Below are positions 1 through 6,985 of a stretch of 27,191 nt of DNA, piece by piece. The stretch lies in NCBI GenBank assembly GCA_005883585.1, contig VBFD01000049.1, forward strand, positions 1 through 27,191. The letters run 5' to 3'. A program made the position numbers and the translations under genes. The stretch is from UBA10449 sp005883585. Its GTDB lineage: Bacteria; Chloroflexota; Dormibacteria; Dormibacterales; Dormibacteraceae. The notes beneath the pieces are model-generated. The model saw only the letters and a program-made list of their open reading frames with translations, made no database searches and was not told the DNA's origin. Position 1 is the first letter of the stretch; every line of letters starts with the position of its first letter.

Positions 1-494
1 GACGTGGCGGTACCTGACTGCTTATCGAATTCGATGTTGCCGCTGGCATTGCCGTTGTTGACGGCGCGGATCTGCGCCCCGTAGAAGTAAATGTCTCCGT
101 TGCTCGCTGTTTCAGTGAAGGCAGCAACGTTGACGAAGTCGTCCTTGGGTGGGGTGCTCTTGCTCTCGAGCAATGGGTTGAGGGTGTCGAACTTCTCCCC
201 TTTGACCCACGTGATCTCACCGCCAGATGTTGAGTCCGCACTTGTCTGTGTGGCACCCGTTGTGACGTGACAACCACTTGGAGTGCTGCCATTGTGGGCA
301 AAGCCATCGCTGTTGACAAAGCAGTTCCAGTCGGTGTTGCCGCTTGTCTGCAGCGTCATGTTACCGTCGGCAGATTCGAAGTTGCTCGGACTGCCTGTCA
401 CGGCGAACACCAACAGGCTTCCGGAAATGCCCAGGCTCAGGCCCAGGACTGTCGCCAGCAGACGCCCTCTGATTCGTCCATTTGGCAGTCTCAT
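1..494 (-). CDS. Secreted surface protein, N-terminal part (C-terminus off the window)
   Basis: The reading frame is open from the ATG at 494 down to base 1, so about 164 residues are seen and the rest lies outside the window. The N-terminus is MRLPNGRIRGRLLATVLG followed by a hydrophobic stretch ending near FAVTGSPSNFES, a typical Sec signal peptide or N-terminal anchor. The mature part is rich in Ser, Thr, Asn and Gly (SADGNMTLQTSGNTDWN, then KDDFVNVAAFTE and YFYGAQIRAVNNGNASGN). This composition and the 'SNFES.DGN' opening recall large actinobacterial/Chloroflexota cell-surface proteins with Ig-like or prealbumin-like repeats; that family link is from memory and not proven. An AGGAAGG ribosome binding site lies 10 bases before the ATG. 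It is divergent from regulator 1, with a long intergenic region between. The function is unknown. Confidence 0.75.
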   Translation of the reverse strand, partial: MRLPNGRIRGRLLATVLGLSLGISGSLLVFAVTGSPSNFESADGNMTLQTSGNTDWNCFVNSDGFAHNGSTPSGCHVTTGATQTSADSTSGGEITWVKGEKFDTLNPLLESKSTPPKDDFVNVAAFTETASNGDIYFYGAQIRAVNNGNASGNIEFDKQSGTAT

Positions 495-940
495 GGCGTG
501 AGTGCCTTCCTATTACACATACCTGCTCCTCTTACAAATCGCCGCGTGGTGCTGCGCCGGCCGCCGGCGGTCGCCGGCGGGCGGCTCGGTTCCTGGGCAT
601 TTGATCGCCCAAATCGATTAAGCAAGTGTCGTTCTCCTTCCCAAATGGCCAAGGCCCAAGCAGCCGCAAATGCCGCCGCAAGGAACCGATGTAGCCCTTC
701 CTCAATAACTTGTGACAGCTGCCCAAGCTGTAAGTAGGGCCACCACCTCTGCACGAGTGCACCCCTGCCGGTCCGCGTCGATAACGATGGTGACCTCAGT
801 CGGAATGGCGGGCAATAGCACAAATGTCATGGCGGAGCCTTGTGATCGCTCCTCGATCCATCGCCGTTTCTCGCACCGGTTTTGTGCGGCAATGGGCGGC
901 TGTGTCGGCTATCGGCTCTAGGCAACATCCGATTCGGGCG
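495..940. other. Intergenic region between divergent genes
   Basis: I see no convincing gene in these 446 bases. Short open frames on both strands have no ribosome binding sites and no recognisable protein. Two inverted repeats are visible: CCGCCGGCG/CGCCGGCGG at 561-580 with a 2-base centre, and ATTTG/CAAAT around 600-616. Both lie in the probable leader or promoter of the minus-strand gene starting at 494. No copy of the GGGAC-N4-GTACC motif is found here. Confidence 0.5.
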
Positions 941-950
941 GCTTATTTGT

Positions 951-964
951 GGGACTTTTGTACC
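951..964 (+). promoter_or_regulatory. DosR-like box 1 (upstream of regulator 1)
   Basis: The core is GGGACTTTTGTACC. It is embedded in a 26-base block (941-966) that is identical to the block at 6826-6851 before regulator 2. The core matches the DosR/DevR consensus GGGACTWWAGTCCC at 12 of 14 positions. It lies about 47 bases (centre to first base) upstream of the conserved -35 at 1005. Binding by the neighbouring LuxR-type regulators is inferred, not shown. Confidence 0.6.
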
Positions 965-1004
965 AATGCAGACCTAGCCACGTTGAGGGTTAAGCAAGTG
1001 ATTC

Positions 1005-1033
1005 TTGACGTGACCATCAAGTGACCGCATAGT
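1005..1033 (+). promoter_or_regulatory. Sigma-70-like promoter of regulator 1
   Basis: TTGACG (1005-1010), a 17-base spacer, then CATAGT (1028-1033). The same hexamers with the same spacing occur at 6889-6917 before regulator 2, while the spacers differ at several positions. That conservation pattern supports a real promoter. It places the transcript start near 1040, which rules out the in-frame TTG at 1033 as the translation start. Confidence 0.6.
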
Positions 1034-1082
1034 TGGTTTTCCACAGGCGACATTCGGCCTCATTTAAGGCATTGCCTGAGTC

Positions 1083-1092
1083 GGGAAGGGAG
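1083..1092 (+). promoter_or_regulatory. Ribosome binding site fixing a TTG start
   Basis: GGGAAGGGAG ends 9 bases before TTG at 1102. The same sequence with the same spacing precedes TTG at 6986 in the paralogue. It decides the start of regulator 1. Confidence 0.55.
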
Positions 1093-1101
1093 CGGATCCG
1101 T

Positions 1102-1674
1102 TTGGCGCTTGAGTTTTCGAAGCCTGCGGGCTCTGTGAAAGAGCGTGCACTCAATGAGACTGGAAGGCCTGTCGGCGGTCAAGCCGCTCCGGCCGCTTTG
1201 ATCGTCAACGCTGACGCTGACCCGGTCCGCACCGGGTTGGCAAGGCTGTTCGCGGCAGACGCGCAGTTCCGGATCGTGAGCCGGGCGGAAATCGGTGTCG
1301 ACACAGTCGAGCGGATACTGCGGCTCGCCCCGGACGCTGTGCTGGTGGATGTTTGGGTGCCGGCCGGCTCTGATGGCCACGTTGAGAATCAGACCAATGA
1401 CGAGTCGCCCGTGTTCAATGTTGTCGTACTTGCATCCGCATTCGGCTATGACATCGCACGAGCGCTGGGGCTCCGAGCCGAGGTTTCGAAGCGGGAGCTG
1501 AGCGTCTTGAAACATGTCGCGGCCGGCCAGTCCAACAAGCAGATCGCGCAACTATTGGGAATCAGCGCGCAGACAGTTCGAAACCACCTGAGCCGGGTCT
1601 TTCACAAACTCGGAGCCAGTAATCGCACGGAGGCCGTCATGAGTGCGGTGCGGCTTGGTTTGCTGATCGTCTAA
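1102..1674 (+). CDS. NarL/DosR-like transcription regulator with shortened receiver domain (copy 1)
   Basis: A predicted DNA-binding response-regulator-like protein of 190 residues. Residues about 30-112 resemble the first half of a receiver: an acidic NADADPVR loop, then LVDVWVPAGSDG, where Asp83 fits the phospho-acceptor with the usual P and DG downstream, then the strand NVVVLAS. The chain then passes directly to a LuxR-type helix-turn-helix (128-190, VSKRELSVLKHVAAGQSNKQ onward, recognition helix TVRNHLSRVFHKLG). The alpha4-beta5-alpha5 part of a normal receiver is missing, including the conserved Lys. The recognition helix is close to that of mycobacterial DosR (TVKNYVSRLLAKLG). The TTG start is chosen because the same ribosome site and TTG are kept in the paralogue at 6986 and because the promoter -10 covers the upstream TTG at 1033. 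No histidine kinase is nearby. It may act without phosphorylation (inference). Confidence 0.8.
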   Translation: MALEFSKPAGSVKERALNETGRPVGGQAAPAALIVNADADPVRTGLARLFAADAQFRIVSRAEIGVDTVERILRLAPDAVLVDVWVPAGSDGHVENQTNDESPVFNVVVLASAFGYDIARALGLRAEVSKRELSVLKHVAAGQSNKQIAQLLGISAQTVRNHLSRVFHKLGASNRTEAVMSAVRLGLLIV

Positions 1675-1723
1675 CGGGCAGGTTCGATTCTCAGTCAGGA
1701 CCTTGAATGGGGCAAGCTTTCCC

Positions 1724-1836
1724 CACGCCGCCGCTCAGTCGAACGCGGGCGCTCGACGTGATATGGCAACAGCAAGACGACGCCGGGCCTAGCCAAGGAC
1801 GCTTTCAACGCCATCAACAACCAAATTGGACTGAGC
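1724..1836 (+). pseudogene. Relic of the C-terminal end of the large secreted protein
   Basis: This stretch aligns with the last ~115 bases of the intact gene ending at 4683. Examples are ACGCCGCCGCTCAGTCGAAC against ACGCCGCCAGCCAGTCCAAC, and the translated YGNSKTTPGLAKDAFNAINNQ against YGNVKATQVLAKDAFDAINNQ. The Trp codon before YGN has become TGA (1759-1761), there is a one-base indel just upstream, and no remaining part of the gene is found before it. It therefore is the decayed tail of a second copy, lying between regulator 1 and the intact gene. The identification is seen directly in the sequence; the order of duplication and deletion events is inference. Confidence 0.75.
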
Positions 1837-1925
1837 GATGAGGCTTCTTCTGCTCGCGTCACAATTTTCGTAAAGGACTCAAAGCCCACGCGGGCGCCGC
1901 TAGGACCATGCGAGGCGCGGGTTTG

Positions 1926-1939
1926 GGTACGAAAGTCCC
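1926..1939 (-). promoter_or_regulatory. DosR-like box 2 (upstream of the large secreted protein)
   Basis: GGTACGAAAGTCCC on the plus strand, that is GGGACTTTCGTACC on the minus strand. It ends one base before the candidate -35 at 1941, the same geometry as box 5 at 7817-7830. This is a typical place for an activator site. Confidence 0.55.
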
Positions 1940-1940
1940 A

Positions 1941-1969
1941 TTTCGGCCTCCGAGGGCGACACCTAGAAT
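1941..1969 (+). promoter_or_regulatory. Candidate activated promoter of the large secreted protein
   Basis: Weak -35 TTTCGG (1941-1946), a 17-base spacer, and a good -10 TAGAAT (1964-1969). A weak -35 next to a regulator box fits an activator-dependent promoter. The transcript would have a leader of about 90 bases before the ATG at 2068. This is inference from spacing and motif. Confidence 0.4.
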
Positions 1970-2067
1970 CGCGATCGAGAGGAGGGCGCGCCCGCCGTTT
2001 CTAGGCAGGCGTTCGCCGCATGCCGGGTCACGGGGCGTCCGGCCGCTCCATGAAGGGAGGGAGCCCG

Positions 2068-4683
2068 ATGAGGGATTGGTTCGGCTTGCGGCTGTTCGTT
2101 GGTGTTACTGGCGCTATTGCCGCCATAGTCGTCGCCTTGCTCGCGGCGTCCTCCGTCGGAGCATCCGCCCCCAGCGGAGCGGTTTTCACGTCGACCAACC
2201 CGGCAGCAGACAACCCGGGCGGAACTACCACGCTCTGTCTGAATGGCGGTCCCAACGTGAACACCGTTCCCGCCGTCAACTGCAACATCTATGCCGACAA
2301 GAACTTCGTCTGGCTGACCGGTGGACCTGGCCCCAGCGCCCTCGCTGACGGTACCTACTTCTTTGCAGTACTCGACCCGGGTGGCCAGCCCGACCCGAAT
2401 GACGGGTCAGCCAAGAATCTTTCTTCTCCTAATGACACCTACTTGAACCGCACGTTCTCTACTGCGGCGGGGGTAATCACGTATGCGGGCAACACCCCGA
2501 CCGAGACGGCGCATGACTACTCGAACAATGAGATCCGCTTGATGCCATACAACGACACAACGAATCCCGGTGGTGTCTACATCATGGCTGTCTGCTCGTT
2601 GGCGGGCGGTTCCCCGGTCGTGGCCAGCGACTGCAAGTACGACGCGTTCAAGGTGCATGCGGCTGCGCCGTGCACATCCGGCTGCGGGCCTGGCGTCGCG
2701 GCCGACCTGACCGTTTCGAAGGACGCGGCCGGTGCGTACACGACCACCTGGACGTGGAACATTTCCAAGACAGTGGACAACACGGTCGTGAAGCAGAGCG
2801 GTGCGACGGCGACATTCTTCTACACCGTCACTGTGACTCACGATGCCGGCGCGAACGCCGGTATCACCGTCACCGGGACCATCGATGTGACCAACCCGAA
2901 CACTGACCCCGTGAGTATCAGTGGCGTCACCGACCAGCTATCGGACGGCACCGTCTGTACTGTCACAAGCGGTGGCGCTCAGGTGCTGCCAGGTGCGAGC
3001 AGCACCCCGTTCACTTATGCCTGTAGCCTCACCACGCTGCCGGCCTCCCCGGTGTTCAACACCGCCGCTGTCACCTGGCCGACACAGTTCCTGGTGCCCA
3101 GTGGAGACGCCTTGGTAGGCAACAGCGGCAGCTTCATGTTCCCGAGTGACCCCAGCGGCATCTCGTTCGCCCAAACGAAGGTCGACGACAGCGTGACTGT
3201 GACGGATCCATTGGGTGGCGGCCTTCTGGGTACGGTCTTCTCAACGGATCCCAGTCCGACGACGTTCACGTACTCGCATGTCGTGACCGGCACTCCCGGC
3301 ACCTGTGTGAGCCAAGACAACACTGCCACCTTCATGACCGACACGACCTCCACGACCGGTTCGGACAGCAAAACGGTCAAGCTCTGTGTGGGCTCGGACC
3401 TGAGTGTCAGCAAGACAGCGACCCCGTCGTTCACGCGGACCTACAACTGGAACATCACCAAGGCTGTCGACAAGACGCTAGTCGAGCAGATCGGTGGCGG
3501 CACGGCCATGTTCAATTACACGGTGAAGGTGAAGGAGACCGGCTTCACCGACAGCAACTGGCAGGTGAACGGCATGATCACCGTGGCCAACCTTAACGAC
3601 TGGGAGGCGATCACGGCCAACATCACGGACGCGACCAATAACGGCGGTAGCTGTACGGTAACCGGTGGCACGGGCTTGTCATTGCCGGCCAGGGGTTCGG
3701 TAAACCTCCCATACAGCTGCACCTACGCGTCTGCGCCCAGCCCGTCTAGCGGCATCAACACGGCGACCGGTTCATGGAATGCGGACACGTTCTTCACGCC
3801 TGACGGATCGGCCTCGGGCACAGCGCCGGCCGACTTCACCGGTCTGCCGACCGCAACGGTTAACAAGACCATCACTGTGACCGACAATTTCAACAGCGTC
3901 ACGACGACGTTGGGGACGTTAATGGCAACCGACTCGCCAACTTTCGCCGCGGCCACCTACACGTACTCGCGTACCGTTAACGTTCCGACCTTCAACTGTC
4001 TGAAGTTCACGAATACAGCGGTCATCGTCGAAACGACCCAGTCGGCCAGCCAGACGATCGAGGTGTGTGGCCCGGCCAAGACCGGTGCCCTGACAATGGG
4101 CTTCTGGCAGAACAAGAACGGCCAGGGGATCATCCAGACCAACAGCGGCGCGAACTGCCAGAACCTTCGGACGTGGCTGAACCAGTTCCACCCGTTCAGC
4201 GATCTGACGGCGACTGTGTGCGGATCCAGCCCGTCGCTGGGCGCGACGTCTGGGACCGGCGTCGCGGGCTCCATCTACAACGTCATCAAGGCCGCGCAGT
4301 GCACAAGTGCGGCGAACACATGCAACTCGATGCTCAAAGCGCAGATGCTTGCCACCGCCCTCGACGTGTACTTCAGTGACCCGGCACTAGGCGGCAACAA
4401 GATTGGCGCGCCGGCCCCGATCGGCGGCGTGACGATCGACCTGACAAAGATCTGCCAGATGATCGACGGTAGCGGTGGAACCGCAACTTGCAGCGGCGCC
4501 TTTGAGAGTGTCTCGTCCGCGTTCGGCGGTGCCTCCAGCCTCACTGTCCTCGGGATACTGAGTTACGCCGCCAGCCAGTCCAACGTAGGCGGAACAACAT
4601 GGTATGGCAACGTCAAGGCGACGCAGGTGCTGGCCAAGGACGCCTTCGATGCGATCAACAACCAGGTGGCTTTCTCGCCCTAA
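2068..4683 (+). CDS. Large secreted cell-surface protein with two tandem Ig-like modules
   Basis: A predicted exported protein of 871 residues. The ATG at 2068 is chosen over an in-frame ATG 48 bases upstream because AGGGAGGG lies just before it and the signal peptide then starts naturally (MRDWFGLRLFVGVTG, hydrophobic core IAAIVVALLAA). Residues about 35-205 form an N-terminal domain (FVWLTGGPGPSALADGTYFF). Two related modules follow, about 211-440 and 442-670. Each opens with 'DL.VSK' and 'TW.WNI.K.VD.T.V.Q.G' and ends in a Cys-containing 'F.NTA.....T...S.T..VC' segment; they resemble the DUF11/Ig-like repeats of bacterial surface proteins. The last 200 residues (from TGALTMGFWQNKNGQ) form a separate Cys-rich domain. 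No sortase motif or membrane anchor is seen at the C-terminus. It may be a surface-layer, adhesion or matrix protein. The exact role is unknown. A hairpin terminator follows, and a relic of a second copy lies upstream. Confidence 0.85.
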   Translation: MRDWFGLRLFVGVTGAIAAIVVALLAASSVGASAPSGAVFTSTNPAADNPGGTTTLCLNGGPNVNTVPAVNCNIYADKNFVWLTGGPGPSALADGTYFFAVLDPGGQPDPNDGSAKNLSSPNDTYLNRTFSTAAGVITYAGNTPTETAHDYSNNEIRLMPYNDTTNPGGVYIMAVCSLAGGSPVVASDCKYDAFKVHAAAPCTSGCGPGVAADLTVSKDAAGAYTTTWTWNISKTVDNTVVKQSGATATFFYTVTVTHDAGANAGITVTGTIDVTNPNTDPVSISGVTDQLSDGTVCTVTSGGAQVLPGASSTPFTYACSLTTLPASPVFNTAAVTWPTQFLVPSGDALVGNSGSFMFPSDPSGISFAQTKVDDSVTVTDPLGGGLLGTVFSTDPSPTTFTYSHVVTGTPGTCVSQDNTATFMTDTTSTTGSDSKTVKLCVGSDLSVSKTATPSFTRTYNWNITKAVDKTLVEQIGGGTAMFNYTVKVKETGFTDSNWQVNGMITVANLNDWEAITANITDATNNGGSCTVTGGTGLSLPARGSVNLPYSCTYASAPSPSSGINTATGSWNADTFFTPDGSASGTAPADFTGLPTATVNKTITVTDNFNSVTTTLGTLMATDSPTFAAATYTYSRTVNVPTFNCLKFTNTAVIVETTQSASQTIEVCGPAKTGALTMGFWQNKNGQGIIQTNSGANCQNLRTWLNQFHPFSDLTATVCGSSPSLGATSGTGVAGSIYNVIKAAQCTSAANTCNSMLKAQMLATALDVYFSDPALGGNKIGAPAPIGGVTIDLTKICQMIDGSGGTATCSGAFESVSSAFGGASSLTVLGILSYAASQSNVGGTTWYGNVKATQVLAKDAFDAINNQVAFSP

Positions 4684-4719
4684 ACCCAGGGTGGGTGAGG
4701 GCGAAGGGGAAACTGATCG

Positions 4720-4753
4720 GAGGGGCCTCGCAGTTGAGGCCCCTCACCTTTTG
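4720..4753 (+). terminator. Hairpin terminator between convergent genes
   Basis: Perfect 10-base stem GAGGGGCCTC (4720-4729) / GAGGCCCCTC (4736-4745), a 6-base loop, then ACCTTTTG. It lies in the 74-base gap between the convergent secreted protein and protease and may serve both. The same stem recurs at 19351-19376 after the Tad operon. Confidence 0.75.
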
Positions 4754-4757
4754 TGAA

Positions 4758-6680
4758 CTAGGGCGCGGGGTAAGTGACTGTCAGCGTGAACGAGCACTTC
4801 CCGGCGCTGACCCGGTAGGTGTATGTGCCGGCCGGTAGTGTCACGTCGAGGACCACCACGCTCGGTCCCGATGTGCTGGCGCCCGTTGACAGGCCGAGCG
4901 TCAGAGTGCTGCACTTCGTGAAGGAGAGCTGCGCGACCGCCAGCCCCGATCCCACGGTCACGCTGAACGTGCGCACCGGGTTGGCTGGGTTGAGTGAGCC
5001 GGAAAAGGTCTGCGTCACGCTCGATGGCGATGGCGACGGGCTCGGCGATGGCGACGGGCTCGGCGATGGTGAAGGACTCGGCGACGGCGAAGGATTCGGC
5101 GACGGAGTGACGCTCGAGCCCGCGACCGGAGCCGAAAGCACGGAGGCGAGGCTGCTCGAGCCCAGTCCGTTTGTCACGGTGATCGCGACATAGAAGGTGT
5201 GACCGGGGTCTGTCGACTGCACCGTGTACTTCGCCGCGGTGGCCACAACGGCGCACGCGCTCCCCGTCGAGTCGCAGCGCACCCACTGGACGGTCGTGAG
5301 GCTCAACGGCGCCGAGCCGCTCCAGCTCCCCTGCCCGCGCAGCAGCACCTGGCCGATTTGAGGAGCGCCGCCGAGCGGCTGATAGTTCCAGTCTCCGTCA
5401 GTCTCGACCAGAACCTGCGGCGGCCCGGTGTTCACCGGAACGGTCGCCGGCTGTGGGTCCACGAGGCCGAGCGAGTTCAACGCCGCCAGCGCGTCCACGC
5501 GTCCGTACGCCGTGGTGAAGCCCACCGGAACCGCGGTCTTCTCGAGCGTCTGCTCGACTTGTACGTTGGTCTGGCTGGGGCTCGCCGACAAGAGAAGGCC
5601 TGCGATGCCGGCGACGACCGGTGCGGCCGACGACGTGCCTCCCACCGGTGCATATCCGGGGCCGCCGTTGATCGACGGCCACGCCGTCATGTTGCCTTCA
5701 GGAGCCGCGACGGACACCCAGCTGCCGTAGTTCGAGTCAGCCGCCTTGTTCCCAGAGTTGTCAACGCCGGCGACCCCGAGCACATACGGATCAGCCGCGG
5801 GATATGTCACGCAGTTGCAGTTCGAGTTGCCCGCGGCGGCGGTCATCACGACGCCCTTTCCATGCGCATATGTGGTCGCGTTCTGAAGTGTCGTGGAGTC
5901 GGCCGGGCCGGCCCAGCTCATGTTCGCGACCCTGGCGCCGTGGTCGGTGGCCCATGTGAGCCCGGATGCAATGTCACTGATGTTAGCGCCCGAGTCGGTG
6001 CCGACCTGGACGATCATGAGCTTGCAATTCGGGCAAAAGCCGGCGCTCCCGGCTTCATTACCCACAGCAAGGCCGACGATTCCTGCCACGTACGTTCCAT
6101 GGTTGCCCGCGCCGCTGGTTACATCGGTCGTGCCATTGAGGACGTTCCACGTCGACGAGATCTGACCGTCGAAGTCAGACAAACCGGTGGTCTTGATCCC
6201 GGTGTCGAGGACGGCCACGACCACCGACGGGTCTCCTCTGGTTATATCCCATGCCTGGGTGGTGTGCGTCATGGTCCAGCCCCACGCGCCGCCGCCAAGC
6301 GCGTAGGTCGTCGGAAACGCGGGGTCGTTGGGCAGGTTGTCCTGCGGCTGGATGACGAAGTCCGGTTCCACGAAGTCGACGTCGGGCATGCGCGCGAATG
6401 CGGCGCGAACAGCGGGGGCCTCACTGTCGCGTACCTCTAGGATCCGCTCACCGAGGTCCGGCAACGTTCGGACCAGCGTTGCCCCCAGTCCACGCTCGAT
6501 CTGTCCGGCCCTTTCTGCGGAAGTGTCGTCGTGGTAGCGGACGAGGAGGCGGCTCGTCGAATCCTCGGCCGGGATCATCGTTTGGGCCGAAGTAGTGGCC
6601 ATCATTGCCGACCACGGGAGCAGCGCGCCGAGAACGGCGGGCAGCGCGGAGCGCGTCAGAGGTTTCAGTAGCCCCCGCAT
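4758..6680 (-). CDS. Secreted subtilisin-like serine protease (S8 family)
   Basis: A predicted exported endopeptidase of 640 residues. A signal peptide covers about residues 1-33 (MRGLLKPLTR, then a hydrophobic run to TTSAQT). An inhibitor-I9-like propeptide (RLLVRYHDDTSAERAGQ to VDFVEPDFVI, about 43-110) follows, then the catalytic domain. The triad is visible: Asp159 in VAVLDTGI, His194 in GNHGTYVAGI and Ser350 in GGTSSAAPVVAG, with the oxyanion Asn285 in AAAGNS. Cys pairs (CPNC, CNC) suggest disulfides. After the catalytic domain come an Ig-like segment (about 425-520), a Pro-Ser linker (about 525-552) and a C-terminal beta domain like the pre-peptidase C-terminal type (SVTQTFSGSLNPANPVRTF onward). 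The start ATG at 6680 has AGGGGGA upstream. It is convergent with the large secreted protein and divergent from regulator 2. Processing of the neighbouring surface protein is a plausible but untested role. Confidence 0.92.
   Translation of the reverse strand: MRGLLKPLTRSALPAVLGALLPWSAMMATTSAQTMIPAEDSTSRLLVRYHDDTSAERAGQIERGLGATLVRTLPDLGERILEVRDSEAPAVRAAFARMPDVDFVEPDFVIQPQDNLPNDPAFPTTYALGGGAWGWTMTHTTQAWDITRGDPSVVVAVLDTGIKTTGLSDFDGQISSTWNVLNGTTDVTSGAGNHGTYVAGIVGLAVGNEAGSAGFCPNCKLMIVQVGTDSGANISDIASGLTWATDHGARVANMSWAGPADSTTLQNATTYAHGKGVVMTAAAGNSNCNCVTYPAADPYVLGVAGVDNSGNKAADSNYGSWVSVAAPEGNMTAWPSINGGPGYAPVGGTSSAAPVVAGIAGLLLSASPSQTNVQVEQTLEKTAVPVGFTTAYGRVDALAALNSLGLVDPQPATVPVNTGPPQVLVETDGDWNYQPLGGAPQIGQVLLRGQGSWSGSAPLSLTTVQWVRCDSTGSACAVVATAAKYTVQSTDPGHTFYVAITVTNGLGSSSLASVLSAPVAGSSVTPSPNPSPSPSPSPSPSPSPSPSPSPSPSSVTQTFSGSLNPANPVRTFSVTVGSGLAVAQLSFTKCSTLTLGLSTGASTSGPSVVVLDVTLPAGTYTYRVSAGKCSFTLTVTYPAP
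5027..5105 (-). repeat. 18-bp tandem repeat encoding a Pro-Ser linker
   Basis: About four imperfect copies of an 18-base unit (GGCGATGGCGACGGGCTC on the plus strand) encode an alternating Pro-Ser stretch in the protease, linking the Ig-like segment to the C-terminal domain. Copy number in such repeats often varies between strains. Confidence 0.85.
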
Positions 6681-6835
6681 CGGCAGGTCCCCCTTTTGGC
6701 GGCCCCTGCGCCGCGCAAATGTCCAGCCCCGGCAGCGTCTCGAACCTGCAGTGCCGGTTGGGAGGGCTAACGCTCCGGCGCGGATCTGCTTGCGCTCAAG
6801 GTTTCAGCAAGGACCGATTCAGCGCGCTTATTTGT

Positions 6836-6849
6836 GGGACTTTTGTACC
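6836..6849 (+). promoter_or_regulatory. DosR-like box 3 (between protease and regulator 2)
   Basis: GGGACTTTTGTACC, identical to box 1 and inside the same 26-base identical block (6826-6851). Its distance to the -35 of regulator 2 (6889) is within one base of that at regulator 1. It could also act on the divergent protease gene starting at 6680, but no clear minus-strand promoter is seen next to it. Confidence 0.6.
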
Positions 6850-6888
6850 AACGGCGGCTTGGCCCCTCTGGGCCGCAAAAGGTGGTTC

Positions 6889-6917
6889 TTGACGGGACGA
6901 ACAAGTGAGGCCATAGT
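6889..6917 (+). promoter_or_regulatory. Sigma-70-like promoter of regulator 2
   Basis: TTGACG (6889-6894), a 17-base spacer and CATAGT (6912-6917), matching the promoter of regulator 1 in hexamers and spacing. Confidence 0.6.
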
Positions 6918-6966
6918 TGGGTTTCCTCGGACAGCCTTCAGCCTCCGTTAAGCGATTGTCCGGGAT

Positions 6967-6976
6967 GGGAAGGGAG
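6967..6976 (+). promoter_or_regulatory. Ribosome binding site of regulator 2
   Basis: GGGAAGGGAG, 9 bases before TTG at 6986, as in regulator 1. An in-frame ATG at 6980 is only 3 bases away and has no counterpart in copy 1 (ATC there), so the conserved TTG is preferred. Confidence 0.5.
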
Positions 6977-6985
6977 CGGATGGGA

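Noticed and set aside
1033..1101. TTG at 1033 (and the matching TTG at 6917) as start of the regulator genes
   Set aside because: The last base of the conserved -10 hexamer is the first base of this TTG, no ribosome site precedes it, and a conserved GGGAAGGGAG plus TTG lies 69 bases downstream in both copies.
1709..1724. GGGGCAAGCTTTCCCC as terminator after regulator 1
   Set aside because: The symmetry centre leaves almost no loop, the stem is only 4-5 pairs, and no T run follows; it may be chance.
2020..2067. Earlier ATG for the large secreted protein
   Set aside because: It lacks a ribosome site and would add 16 residues before a natural signal peptide; AGGGAGGG precedes the ATG at 2068.
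5027..5105. Tandem repeat as a possible CRISPR-like array
   Set aside because: The units are contiguous without spacers and encode an in-frame Pro-Ser linker.
5199..6440. 413-codon open frame on the plus strand opposite the protease
   Set aside because: It is very Arg-rich, resembles no family and lies fully antisense to a clear subtilisin gene; a typical shadow frame in high-GC DNA.
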